This document shows positions 22,886 to 34,387 of a DNA stretch of 64,000 bases, in pieces; positions within the stretch are counted from its first letter, which is position 1, and each line of letters starts with the position of its first letter. The notes beneath the pieces were generated by a model. The model was not told the DNA's origin. It saw only the letters and a list, made by a program, of their open reading frames with translations, and searched no databases. The position numbers and the translations under genes are program-made. This DNA is from Ottelia alismoides. Taxonomy: Eukaryota; Streptophyta; Magnoliopsida; Alismatales; Hydrocharitaceae. The stretch is from NCBI GenBank assembly GCA_037367405.1, contig JAZKJV010002318.1, positions 1-64,000 on the forward strand. The letters run 5' to 3'.

Positions 22886-25464
22886 ATATATATATCCTTG
22901 CAAAAGACATATAACTCCATCCAGACATGCATGCTATTTTCACTTTGTTGCGATTTTAAAGTCACTAATAATATTATTTTAGTTTTAGTCTCTTACGTTG
23001 GATGGTAATCTGATAATTGAATCATGTGTTCATCATTTTCCTAATGAGCTATATGCTCATTGAAAAATGCATTTATATACACATAATAATAGGGAGTTTA
23101 TGAGAATTCGGAATAATTGGATGAATTCTGCAATATACAATATTCCAATAGCAATAGTAAATTCAAAAATCACAAAGACACATGATATACAAGTATCCAA
23201 TGATTTTGACGTAAAAACGCAACTGGGTGAAAACCATAAAACCCTTCTAAGATTCCCCCTTCATTCTTTAGGGAAGCTTGTGTCCACTCCATGCGCTAGT
23301 TGAAATCGAGGGTAGCAAAACTTCACGCACAAACTATACCCTTCCTTGGACAAATACCAAAAGAATATTTGATCTCTTACAGAGAAAAGAATCTACAACT
23401 AGAATACCTATACACAATATGCTTGAAAAGAAATAAATTAGTGAGAATCTTGTATTCACAAAGTTATAGGCATTTGAGCATAATATCTATTCAAGAATGA
23501 ATAAGATTACTTGAGAACGTGGATATCACAAAGAGATCGAGAGATTTGATGTCGCAAATGACACGAGAGCATGGATATCACATTGAAGAATAACACTCTT
23601 TCTTCACTTTAATAAGTAAAAATGTTTCTCTTGAATGTTTGTCTTAATAAAGATCATAAGGATCATTTTCATAGGCTTAGAATTTTCGAAAGATAAAAGA
23701 GTTAATTTTGGATAGTAAATCAAGAATTTATCAACGTTTAAAAAAATCTAGAACCCAGAGTTGATCGATCGGGTATACAAGATCGATTGATTGGCATAGT
23801 GAAAATGATCAATCAGATCAGTTTTTAAACATTGTATGATTGTAAAGGGTATATTTGAAAAATGATTTGATCATTCTTCAAAAATACCCTTTACAATCAT
23901 ATAATGTTGATAAATCAGAATTAAATAGTGGCTAAAGTTGACCAATCATGATTAAAAGATGATTGTAAGGGATGACCAATCAAGTATACCAAGTTGGTCA
24001 ATCAAGTTAAATCGAGAAGTAAAAGTTGGTCGATCATAGAACAAAAAGTTGTCGATCAGGTCACCCAAAAATTAATTTATCAGTTTTATTTTCATTATTT
24101 ATGATTTATTTCACTTGTTGATTGAGAATATCTAAATTGCTTGACTTGGTAAATCCTACAAAAGTGTCCATGTGTCTTCATTATATGCTTTTGATCTCCA
24201 AAGACTTCAAATCTACTCTATAAATGAAATGAATTCGAGCTTTGGGTTTTGAGTCGAGCTTATTAGATCTCCATGTTTTGAGATGTATCTTTATGATTTG
24301 TGTTTCTTTGATTTGATACATTGCTTTCTTTATAATTTTTATACTTTTAGTATCTATTTGAAAAATCAATCAATATACAAAACAAATATGCAACAAAGTC
24401 ATTAAAAAAATTGATATACTAACAACCTCCTCTCAAGAAGATTAAATTCCCTCCTCCACATCTTTTCCACCATTAGATTTTGATGATTAGAAGAGATGAT
24501 TAAGAAACCCTTTCACATATCTTCCCCCCTCTACCTACCACATCTTCTCTTCCTCAACGAGAACCCAACTCTTCCTCGACTCTTATATCACACAACAAAA
24601 TAATGAGAGATGATTAGTTGCAAGTGCCTCCCTCCTCTAGCATCATCGCTCGCACAAACCCCTATCTATTTTTCTCCATATCGATCACCCGCACTTATCT
24701 CCCTCCAACATCGTACCTATCTTGATTGAAAGCGATCTTCTCGGAGTGGAGATGGAGCTGTGGGGTGTGAGAGGATATTTTTAAGATGTAAAAAGATCAG
24801 TAAAAACATTGTATGTTATTTATGTATTTAGATTGTGGATACTCAAAAATATCACAATTGATATTAAGTATCAAATGATTGTCTTGGAGATGAACTAGAA
24901 GTAGCATGGGAGAATGGAATACAAAAATGGTTGGGCGAATGAAAAATATAATCAAAATTTAAAATTTAGAAGAATTAAAATCAGGTAGAAATGGTTACTG
25001 AAGTCTCTAATAACTAGACAACATAATAAGAACTGAAAATCCAAAAATACTTATCCAACTGAATCAAGGATAATCTCATGCTTTTAGGAACAACACTTAC
25101 ATTTGTTTAAAGATTGATAGAATAATTACCTCATAACAACACACTCAAAATTTTACTTGAGTTGTTGTACTTATTGTATTTTGATTTCAGACAGCTTATG
25201 TATGGATGTAAGCCTTATTATCTCACACTAATCCAATTAACTTACGAAATATGAATATATGTAATCAGATGTAAGATTTCCTTGAAATAATACATATTAT
25301 TTAGTTTAATCCATAGGAAGACTTCCATAAGTCACATATCTAAATATTAATGTAGTAAATTGCTTCTGGAATAGATTTCTAGGAAATGTTTAACAATGGC
25401 AACAACCTTGTTTATACTTATTAATCAAATAATAAGTCCTTCAGAGGGCACCTTGATCTGAGAC
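22886..25464. other. Unit 1 AT-rich non-coding block
   Basis: This block is matched over its length by 54525-57280 in unit 2. It includes a zone (23755-24065) with many gatcaatca/gatcgatt words, repeated in unit 2 at 55540-55830. Short frames at 23067-23303 and 23300-23500 have partial counterparts in unit 2 but no recognised domain, and stops are not conserved in position. Confidence 0.6.
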
Positions 25465-25877
25465 CACTACAAGTAACTGGATCTAAGGCAACAAATAATT
25501 TGAATATTCATTGCCATATCTTCCGATGTTAAAGATATAACAACGAATATTATTCGTTGCTAAAGCATCTTTTGTACTAGTAATTAGCAATGAATATCAT
25601 ATTCGTTGTTAAAGGTCCATATAACAACGACTCTTTTATTGAATTATTCGTTAAAATATACATTAAACATTGCCAAATTTAGTAACGATTGGAAGAGAAC
25701 GGAAACAAATGATCGTTGTTATATGATTCATTGCGAGGAATATAGCAATGAATACCATTACTCGTTGCAAATTTAAAGAAGTAAGCAACGAAATATTCAT
25801 TGTTATATATTTAGCTATGGAAGATATGGCAATGAATATTAAATTACTCCTCGTCTTAGGTCTCTTTTCCTGTAGTG
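25465..25877. mobile_element. CACTA-type MITE with 3-bp target duplication
   Basis: It begins CACTACAAGTAACTGG and ends with the complement of CACTACAGGAAAAGAG, 413 bp in all. The interior is built of alternating 'gcaacgaata' and 'tattcgttgc' words. Target duplication GAC is at 25462-25464 and 25878-25880. Unit 2 has the uninterrupted site (ggagacgattggc at about 57280), which confirms both ends. There is no coding capacity; mobilisation would depend on a CACTA transposase elsewhere. Confidence 0.92.
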
Positions 25878-25880
25878 GAC

Positions 25881-26227
25881 GATTGGCAACAAGCAAGTGC
25901 ATAGACTCGCTCAATGTGTGTGTGTGTGGTGGTGGGGGGGTGCGCCAGCTCATCTACCCTATTCATGGGTCGGACTTGAGTCAAGAAATTCGAGAAATGG
26001 TCCGACCCTACTTGTCATGGTTAACTCTTGAGCCCACCCATCAAATGGACATGCTGTGGACATATATCAAAAATCCCTTCGGTCCCGACCCATAAAGATT
26101 AAAACAAGTATTAAAAATTGGATTTTACCTATACCTAACGTGATATACATCATGTTATTCTTCTACATTCTTTCACAAAAAACATTATTAAAGTTTCATT
26201 ATATTTAGTGATTAAAACATTATTAAA
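25881..26227. other. Right end of duplication unit 1
   Basis: This is non-coding; it contains 'gagcccacccatcaaatgga' and matches 57284-57590. Similarity ends where the truncated LTR begins. Confidence 0.6.
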
Positions 26228-28249
26228 TATAGGGTTTTGGGAGTCCATGGATCCCAATCCATGGACAACACACAATCAACAGATGAGATTGATTGTGTCC
26301 CTTTCAACGGCTAGGATTGTTGTTGGTATGACAACAATTGATTTAATTTGAATTAATTCATATTGATAAATCAACATAATTAATTCAAATTTAAATCACA
26401 TTTGACTAGAGAAGAGATAATGAGAAGACTAAACCAATCCCCTAAAATAAGGGGACGGCTTCCATCATCTCATGATATCTCAATATCTCATGAGATCTCA
26501 TTATCTTATGATTATATCATGATCTCTTATCGATAATATTTTCACAAAAATAATTCCAAATTACCTTTTGGAAAATATCAATCAAGCCATTGGAAAAAAT
26601 GTGAATCTCATTCACAACCCAAAACTAAATGTAATTATATTTTCAATTAATCGTCCAATGTAAATCCAGTTCATATTAACAATTAATCAACAAATATAAA
26701 ACACAATATGCTCTCTCTAATATATTATAAATCACATTTATAATATATATGATTAATACGGATAGTGCTATCCATATTCATATCCATGTTAATAAAACCA
26801 CATTTAATCATCTTGGATCTCTTTTCTCATGTGCCCAAATAACATGAATTACATTCACATTATTCATATCTTTGATAATTAAATCACATTTAATTATCTC
26901 AGATAACTCTCCTTATAATATGAATCAAATGCATATTATCCATGATAATTAAATCACATTTAATTATCAATTTTCTTGATGCTCGGATATACATATCAAC
27001 AATGAAATTATCCATGAACTCTTTCAAGGATAATGTGCTTTCTCCGCGGATACTTGGAGATAAGGACAGGGCGATTGTATTGTTCCACGTATAGTGACTT
27101 GGATATTGAGTTCTCATCTCAAATCCAGATCTCGGGCCTCCCATAGATGCTTGATTAAATCAAGACCGCAAATCTAATCTTCTCATTGCATCTGAATCAC
27201 ATTCAGATCAATGTCCAACATTTGGACCAAGATCAGATTACTTCTCTACTGAGAGGAGTCACTAAAATCCAGACCCGTTTCATCACTCCCTAGGAATGGA
27301 AGCGTCATGGTTATACAATCGTTTATGATCACATCACCCTCAGGTATTCCCAATACTTGTACATCTTGCATACTGGAAGACTTAGAATAAACCCGAAGTA
27401 TTAGATCAACTTTATACTGTCTACTTCAGGGTTTTATCAGTAAGTTTCTCATTTGATCATTGGGAGTTGGTATCGATCATATACTTTCCAAAAGCATATA
27501 TCATACCTAGGTCTTGATCATATACTTTCCAAGAGTATATATCAAACCTACAAATTCAGTCAAGCTTCTAAAGCGAGACGACCATGCACACGGAATTTGA
27601 TTCTTCCCAATATCTCATGAGTGAGCTCATGTCTTCCGATTCAGTAAATGAACCTGTATGATCCTTTTGAGAGATCGTATTACTCATATGCCCTTATATG
27701 CATACCAGTGCGACGGTGTATAGACCTTGGTTAGGTCATCAACCTATTGGTCTGCCAAATGTACATACTCAGACATATAGTAACATATCTATCTCCGGTC
27801 AGAGGGTGCGTACCTGTATCGTGACAACATACGATATAGGACTTTGGTTATCTCGATCTCGTCAAGTCAACTCTTTGACCTAACTAATCTGACACCTCCG
27901 AATCTAATTCCTATGCAGAGGACCTGCATCAAGAGGTCGGTCAGATATCAACCTATGTGAGAAAGGATTTCCATCTCCTACTCAGGCTGGAGATCATCTC
28001 TTAGCAATCATTTGACGGTGCTTGATGAGTCCTCAATCTAGCCCTTTAGATATTCATCCAAGCACCAGCCTCTATGATTCAATTATTGAATCAACAGCTG
28101 TATGATTATTAAGATGGCCATGGTACATAACCCTAATTGTACTAAGGGACCTATTATGCAAATTATTTATTCTTCATTTCAGATCAGAGAATGATATTTG
28201 CAATAACATTTATTGCATAATCGCTCGTCGTGGGCTCGCATGTCCAACA
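26228..28249 (-). mobile_element. Truncated copia LTR at the junction of the two duplication units
   Basis: The segment aligns end to end with 34955-36908 and 46551-48419, the LTRs of the copia element, starting at 'tagggttttggg' and ending at the LTR terminus ...CAACA. The approximately 570 bp that would complete the LTR on the left side (R-U5 in element orientation) are missing. The truncation lies next to the TATA position. Sequence differences from the other LTRs are numerous, so it is an older or sister-family copy. No target duplication is visible because the left end is missing. Unit 2 of the duplication starts directly after its right end. Confidence 0.8.
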
Positions 28250-28257
28250 ACTTGTCT

Positions 28258-29780
28258 GCAAATGGACAACTAAATTGAAAATTCCAGATGGTTATGCATC
28301 AAATCTCTCTAATTTAGTCGATTTGAAAAGTTCTCATTTAAAGGAATGAAAAGTCATGACTGTCACATGTTTATGGAAAGACTTCTACCAATGGTATTTA
28401 GAGGATTGTTACCAAAAAATATCATCGGTTTTCTTTCAGATGTCGCAGATTTTTCTAGATTTTATGTTCGACATGTGTACATCAGATGGAGATGAAATAT
28501 CTTGAAAAAAATATTCCTATGATAATGTATAATTTAGAAAAAAAAAATCTCCTCCAGTTTTTTTTTCGATTCAATGGAGCATTTAATGATTCACCTTCCA
28601 TATGAGGCCAAAGTTGACGAGCCAATAAAATATCAATGGATATGTCCATTTGAAAAGTATTTATTCATAATAACTTCCTACTTTAATATTTTGGTCATCT
28701 TAAAAACATCATCTATTTTACGTAGGTTCATGTTCTTTGTGAAAAGAAAGGTCTGAAATAAAAGTAGAGTCGAAGGATCCATAATTTCTCAGTATACTTA
28801 TGAAGAAGTATCAATTTTGTGCAACGCATTTTCCCAACGATATGGAGACTATCCACAGCAGAATATGGAGGAATGAGGCAATTTAATCTAACGAAGAACC
28901 CCCTATCAATGTCTTTCGTCAGTCAGGTCATCCAATAGGAAAGGCTTGAGGATGTCTAATGACAAAATAAGAGAAAGATGTCGCTGGACTCTATGTACTA
29001 GACAATTGCGAGGAAATAACAACATATGTTGAGTACGTCTCTTTATTTGTATTTCATAAAAAAAAAGATTATTTCCTTCTCCTCACATTTTATTTATATG
29101 CATTCTTATTAGGGATTTTAGAAAGAAATTTGTTGAAGAAAATCCAACATATTCATAAGATCAAGTTGTGAGGATATATAGGAATCAATTTCCAGAATAG
29201 TTTAATAATCTAACTAAATAAGTGGATGGTAATGATTCTAGTACACATATACTAAAATATTTTTCAGAAGGACCTGCTTATAATGTCTTATCTTACAATT
29301 GTTGTTGGAGTAATGGTTATCGATTTCATTCCATACAAATTATGGAGCGATGGTTCGTGGATCTTGTTACATAGAGGACCTTTTGGATTATTATGGAATC
29401 TTAAAGGAAGTATTGGAAGTAGAATATAATATTCCAGACATAAATCAAATAGTCTTTTTCTACGTGATTGGCATGATACAAATGAAGACACAATGATTAG
29501 TAGGAGGAATAACGTTGTTGGTGATATACAAAAAAAATACATACATAGATTTGAGCCATTCGTTATTGCTTCACAAGTGGACAAAGTTTGTTATCTTCCA
29601 TAAATGTCAAAGAAAAAAAGAATGTAGAATCTTTCGTTGTCATAAAGATAAATTCGCGGACATATATTTCTAAAGAAAACACTCCTACGGGAGATGTTAC
29701 ATATGAAGCTTTTAAACCTACTTATGAGTGCAACATTATATCAGATATAGTTCCAATCATTAATATATTCGATTAGTAGA
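28258..29780 (+). pseudogene. CACTA transposase C-terminal part, second copy
   Basis: This is homologous to 4991-6540. It retains LEDCYQ-type TNP2 C-terminal words, the DUF4218-like MEHLMIHLPYEAKVDEP segment (28574-28756) and the DUF4216-like block (about 29330-29600: GSCYIEDL, FEPFVIASQVDKVCYLP). The first part of the gene (equivalent of 3183-4990) is missing because the unit begins at 28250. Stops and frameshifts are partly shared with the first copy, so the gene was already dead when duplicated. Confidence 0.8.
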
Positions 29781-31129
29781 TAATGAGGTGATACATGTTG
29801 ATATATTTCATGATGTAGAGATCACAAATGATGATTCAAACAACTTCGATATCATTGAAACATATTATAATTCACCTGAATCAACTGGCGAAGATTAACT
29901 AAAAATTTTAGTAAATTTTTTCTATTCATAATCTTATAATTAACTATTATATAGTCATTATAGATATGGTAGGTTTTGGACGGGGGGCTCGCATGGATCT
30001 CAGCGATCATGTCATCCGCCCTTTTCACAGTCACCTTCTTCTAGTGGGCAGCCTACCCCCACCTGATGATTCTGGATCTCTTCCTTCCGAGGCTCTATAG
30101 ATCTTAGCCTATTATGAGTCTCTTGGTTATGCTGTGTTGAACAGGAACTGCGAGGGTCTAAAAATTATCCTCACTGAAAAGCAGAGATAGAGTGTTGTTG
30201 AGGCGATCGCTCACGAATCCCTATTTCAAACAGCAATTAACCCACAAATAGATATAGCTATGTAAAGTAAAATGTGGAGTTAAAATTTATTATAACTCTA
30301 CTATAGATGTGTATAGATGTAAATATGATAAAGTATCGAACACAGGGAACGAACGTGATAGATTGTACAATAATGTGAAAAATTATCCTTCTTCTTGTCT
30401 TTTTATTATATTGTTGTGTGGGTTTTTAATTACATATATATTTTTTATTTTTATTATTAAACTTTTTTATATTTTAATTTATAATTGTTTATATATTTTT
30501 AAAAAATTCTGATTTTTAATTTCGTTTTTAATATAATGAATAAAGGTATATATATAACTATACATAAGCAATATGTACAATATAAGTAATAAATATATAT
30601 AATATATAATAAATATAAAAAATCAGAAAATAATTACAAGAGCAGTCCTTTTTATTTTTTAGATGTTTTAAAATATTTATAATATTTTTATAAAAATTAT
30701 AATAATTATAGATATATATTACTATATATGTATATATAGGCTAAATAGGATATAATAGGTATAAATATAAGTAAAAATTGTCAAAAACTGAAAAGAAAAA
30801 ATTTTATGTTTTGACATTTTTCTAATATTTTTGTGATTTTTCAGAGATTTTTGCTATTTTTAGGTATTTCTAAAGTCCAAAAAATCAAAATCATGGACTT
30901 AATTAATAGGTCGAATTGATTTGAGATTTAAAAATAGCAAATGATCTCATAAATTTCTCCTAATCAATTTTAACATGTACTAATAATATAACTAAAAATA
31001 TAGAATACAAATAAATATTTTTTGATTTGTAAAAGAAATTTTTATTTTTTATGAGGATTTTGGAGTTTTTAATTTTTAGGATTTTCTTTTTCTCTTTTTA
31101 GGGATTTTCAGTCTGGAGTTGAATTATAG
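29781..31129. other. AT-rich non-coding block, unit 2
   Basis: Counterpart of 6541-7889. No gene seen. Confidence 0.55.
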
Positions 31130-31549
31130 AATAACACCCTCTTATAAACCTATGGACCGCTTAATGGATCGCTCAGCAAATTGAAGGATCATGTGCGTGG
31201 GTTTAAGCAGATCCAACCCAAATTCCTCAAGTAATGATGAGGGCATGAGGTTAAGAGAGGAACCACTATCAAGCAAAGTTCGCTCAAAAATTTGATCAAA
31301 AATTTCACATCTGATAAAAGGGACTCACTTGTCTTTCTTTTTGACTGGGATATCACTGATCGTGTTCACTGTAGCCATGCTTAGTATGTGCTTTAACGCT
31401 ATGTGGCGTCTATTTTTACGGGACTGACGTTTTGATGTACATGCCCCTTTCAATCCTTTCTTCACAGAAGGCATGTATTCAATGGCTTTCAACAACGACA
31501 TTTCTAAAAAGATATTATGAAGAATCTCAACAATGTCAGAATTAGACAA
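31130..31549 (-). pseudogene. Ty3/gypsy gag-protease fragment, second copy
   Basis: Counterpart of 7890-8304. The open part 31549-31325 encodes EMSLLKAIEYMPSVKKGLKG, and the protease signature with D-S-G-S-S lies just downstream in the same orientation. The relic is confined to this segment. Confidence 0.7.
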
Positions 31550-32912
31550 TGTAGTTTTTATTTTTCTAATTTTTTGGAGGTTTTCATAGCATTCGGAAAA
31601 GGAATATTCACATACTAATATGCATTGTTCTTATTTACATCATTATTTACAAATGGCCGACAAGAAGGTGTGCGACCATTCAAAGCAAGCAAAAAAGAAC
31701 TCACAAGAGCTTCGGCCTCGTTGATCGGATCGGTATCGGTTGCTGGAGTAGCTTTCTCCTTAGTTGAATCGGCTCTGCCTCGGCTTTTATGTTATTTTTG
31801 GAATTTTTATTTTTCTTCATTTTTTGTGTTTTTGATTATCTAGTGTGGCTCCTCCTTTGTCACCCAACCCTGCTGTTGGATCGACTGATGCAGAATATGA
31901 CAACTTGACAGATGATGCTTTATTTTTCCCTTTGTCACGATAGATGGCTGTGAAATCGTACCACTCTTGAGAGTCAAAACACTAGATAATATAAAATCAT
32001 GGATACCTAACTCTGTGGGTTTGAACTTTGGAGGATACATTGCCGACTACCTGCTCCTTTTGGTTGGCTAAGTCCGACAGGCGAGGTCGGACAGGTGAGG
32101 CAAACCACCAGTCACGAATCACTACTTTACATCGAGGACGTAAACATTTTGGATGTTTGTCAACACATCCGATTGATCTTGAGTGCAACAAGCGGTGCCG
32201 TCAATCTTCCTCGATGACGGCTCGGGTTTAAGCTCCGGACATTACACCAGTCATATCCTTCCCTCACTCTCCACGTGCTTCTCTCTCACACACACACAAC
32301 TCACGATCTAAATTACATGAAAGAGATTCAGGTGCCAAAACAATGGTTTCGGCAGCACAAATGCAAGTCCATGGACGTTGAAGCACCTATAGTAGTTAAT
32401 ATTATAAATGAGATATTTATCTAAATATATCTTGATATTCAGGTTCTGAAACAGTGATTTTGGCTACAGGTGCATGCACGAAGCGGTTGTTTAGATCCAC
32501 AGTATGGATTGCTTATGGGTCAAGTATGTATGCAGGTACATGTACACGAAAACTGTCATTTTAAGGTGGAGATGGCCCGAGTAGATTCAGACGACTGATC
32601 CAGAAAAGATTACTGCATAATATAAAATACAGATTTTTGTATTTTACTTGATTCAAACAAGTGTCTGGATGTTAATTTTTCTTCGGATCTGAAATAATTT
32701 CTTCAGAACAGCTTGAACCACAGAATCAATGGCGACGGAAATGGGCAAAGAAGACGGCCAGCTATGCATGCACCTAATCTTTGTCTTCGATCTCCTTTGT
32801 CCTTTATCTTGCATGGCTGGCTGCCTCAAAGCATTACAGGGAGAGACGAGCTGTGTTGCATGTGACCTATTTTTTCCTTCCAACGTTAAATATATAACAA
32901 CCAGTGATACTC
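31550..32912. other. Unit 2 non-coding block including a 400-bp segment absent from unit 1
   Basis: This matches 8305-8722 and 14388-14906. The extra bases 31852-32255 are of mixed composition, without terminal repeats or a recognised frame. Since both edges carry 'tcc', loss from unit 1 by short-homology deletion is as likely as insertion here. TSD bases of the small MITE occupy 32910-32912. Confidence 0.55.
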
Positions 32913-33223
32913 TACTACAAGAAAAATGACTTGTGGTCACGGAATGTGGCTATAGAAACTTGTGATCATGATAATTCCGTGGACACTAATTTCTCGTAGG
33001 TACAATTCCATGGCCAAAGTCTTCATACAAAAATTGTGGCCACAACAAGTTCTGTGGTCACTCGTAGTGGCCACGATATATTCGTGGTTAGAGGACTCTT
33101 GCGACGAGACTTGTAGCTACGGCTACTGGCCACGACGTGTTGTGGCCAGAGCCCAATTCTGTGGCCACAAGCGCCACATCCGTGGACATACTTCTGTAGC
33201 CACAATTTATTTTTCTTGTAGTG
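32913..33223. mobile_element. CACTA-type MITE, 311 bp, with TGTGGCCAC subterminal words
   Basis: Left end TACTACAAGAAAAAT (first base C changed to T); right end is the complement of CACTACAAGAAAAATA. The target duplication CTC is present on both sides (32910-32912 and 33224-33226). Removing the element and one CTC gives gatactcgctgctcttg, which matches the uninterrupted gatacccgttgttcttg at about 14908 in unit 1. The interior repeats GTGGCCAC/GTGGCTAC-type words in both directions, as subterminal repeats of CACTA elements do. Confidence 0.93.
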
Positions 33224-33646
33224 CTCGCTGCTCTTGTATTTGGTGATGGATATCATAATGACATGTTTTAATATGGTAATGATTATTTATTGACTTTTCA
33301 TTGAAAATCTATAATAAACATTACTAATTTAGCAATGGTTGGAGGAAAAAGTCTGTGAATAGATGTTGTTAAATAATTCGTTGTGAATTTAAGGAAACGG
33401 GCAATGAAGGATATTCGTTCTTATGCATTTCATCACGTTAGATATGGCATCGGATATTAAATTACTCGTTGTCTCAAGTCAATTTTGTTGTTGTATCACT
33501 CGACACCACCTTCCATAGATAGTCATGTCATCAATAAGCCACCATCTCGACTCAACACGTTGAACCATCTTTCGATGGTGCATAACTCTATGATTTTCCT
33601 TATACCTCAAGTCTCTCCTTTGATGCTACCAGCTATCATGTCGCAA

Positions 33647-34141
33647 TAGGGATGCAAACGGACGGATACAGATACTGATATATGTATTATCTTATCTTTA
33701 TCTATTTTTGAATATGAATACGGATGTGGATACCGATATTGACGGATATTAAAAATATCTTATCACATCCTTAAAAAACGGATACGGATGTAAAACGGAT
33801 ATTGATCGTATACGAGTATTGTTTAAAATACTCAATAGAATCGATTTAAATATATACGAATTGGATGGAAAATACATGATATAAATTTACTAAATGTGTT
33901 TGTATCATAAAAATTATACAAATATGATAAAAGAAGGTATAGAAACGGATATACGAATACAGATATCCGGATAAAGATATACGAATATATATGAATACGG
34001 ATACAGATGTTTGCAGATATCAAAACAATATCCATATCCGTATTCATTTTAAAATGGAATGGATACCGATATCAAAATCTATATAAAGCGAATACGGTAA
34101 TGGGTCAGATACCGATATAACCGTAACCGTTTGCATCCTTA
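33647..34141. mobile_element. hAT-like MITE, intact copy
   Basis: 495 bp with ends TAGGGATGCAAACG and CGTTTGCATCCTTA (one mismatch as inverted repeats). The right 8-bp flank is ggtggcag (34142-34149). The left flank here is mutated (tgtcgcaa), but in unit 1 it is still ggtggcaa, so the 8-bp duplication is supported by comparing copies. The interior is rich in ATACGGATA steps and can fold extensively. Present in both units, hence older than the duplication. Confidence 0.8.
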
Positions 34142-34286
34142 GGTGGCAGACCACTCAAGCTCCTCCTCTGAAGTGAACTATTGGGTGGCTACACCAATGC
34201 CTCAAACCCTTTCTACAGTTCCGTAAACTCTTGTGTGATTGTACAAACGATATCGCAAATTCTCAGAGGATAATGTTTCGAGCCCC
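34142..34286. other. Short unique flank, unit 2
   Basis: Non-coding; the corresponding DNA is deleted from unit 1 together with the right end of the hAT MITE. Confidence 0.5.
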
Positions 34287-34382
34287 GCCTCTCATAGCAA
34301 GGATCCTCTGCTGCGCAGCAGAGGCCTGCTGTACCGCGTGGGCCGCTCTATCATGATCGAGCGGTTCACACGCAAAGGGCCA

Positions 34383-34387
34383 CTTTT
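34383..34387. repeat. Target-site duplication of the copia element, left
   Basis: ACTTT, repeated at 48420-48424. Confidence 0.85.

Larger units (their letters stand above)
4991..26227 (+). repeat. Tandem segmental duplication, unit 1
   Basis: This block is collinear with 28250-57590. Matching anchors include 4991 with 28250 (ctgcaaatggacaactaaat), 8080 with 31325 (gypsy fragment), 14388 with 32379, 15787 with 48540, 16860 with 51330, 17215 with 51780, 17650 with 52890, 19585 with 54425, 22895 with 54525 and 25990 with 57370. Order and strand are conserved. Interruptions are explained by separate insertions in one unit or the other. Substitutions and small indels are frequent, so the duplication is old; I did not compute an identity. 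Confidence 0.85.

Noticed and set aside
22640..22903. An 87-codon reverse-strand frame ending in a cysteine/tyrosine/methionine repeat
   Set aside because: It reads through a CATA microsatellite and a hairpin MITE.
31852..32255. The 400-bp segment present only in unit 2, considered as an insertion
   Set aside because: It has no terminal repeats or target duplication, and the shared 'tcc' at its edges makes deletion from unit 1 equally likely.
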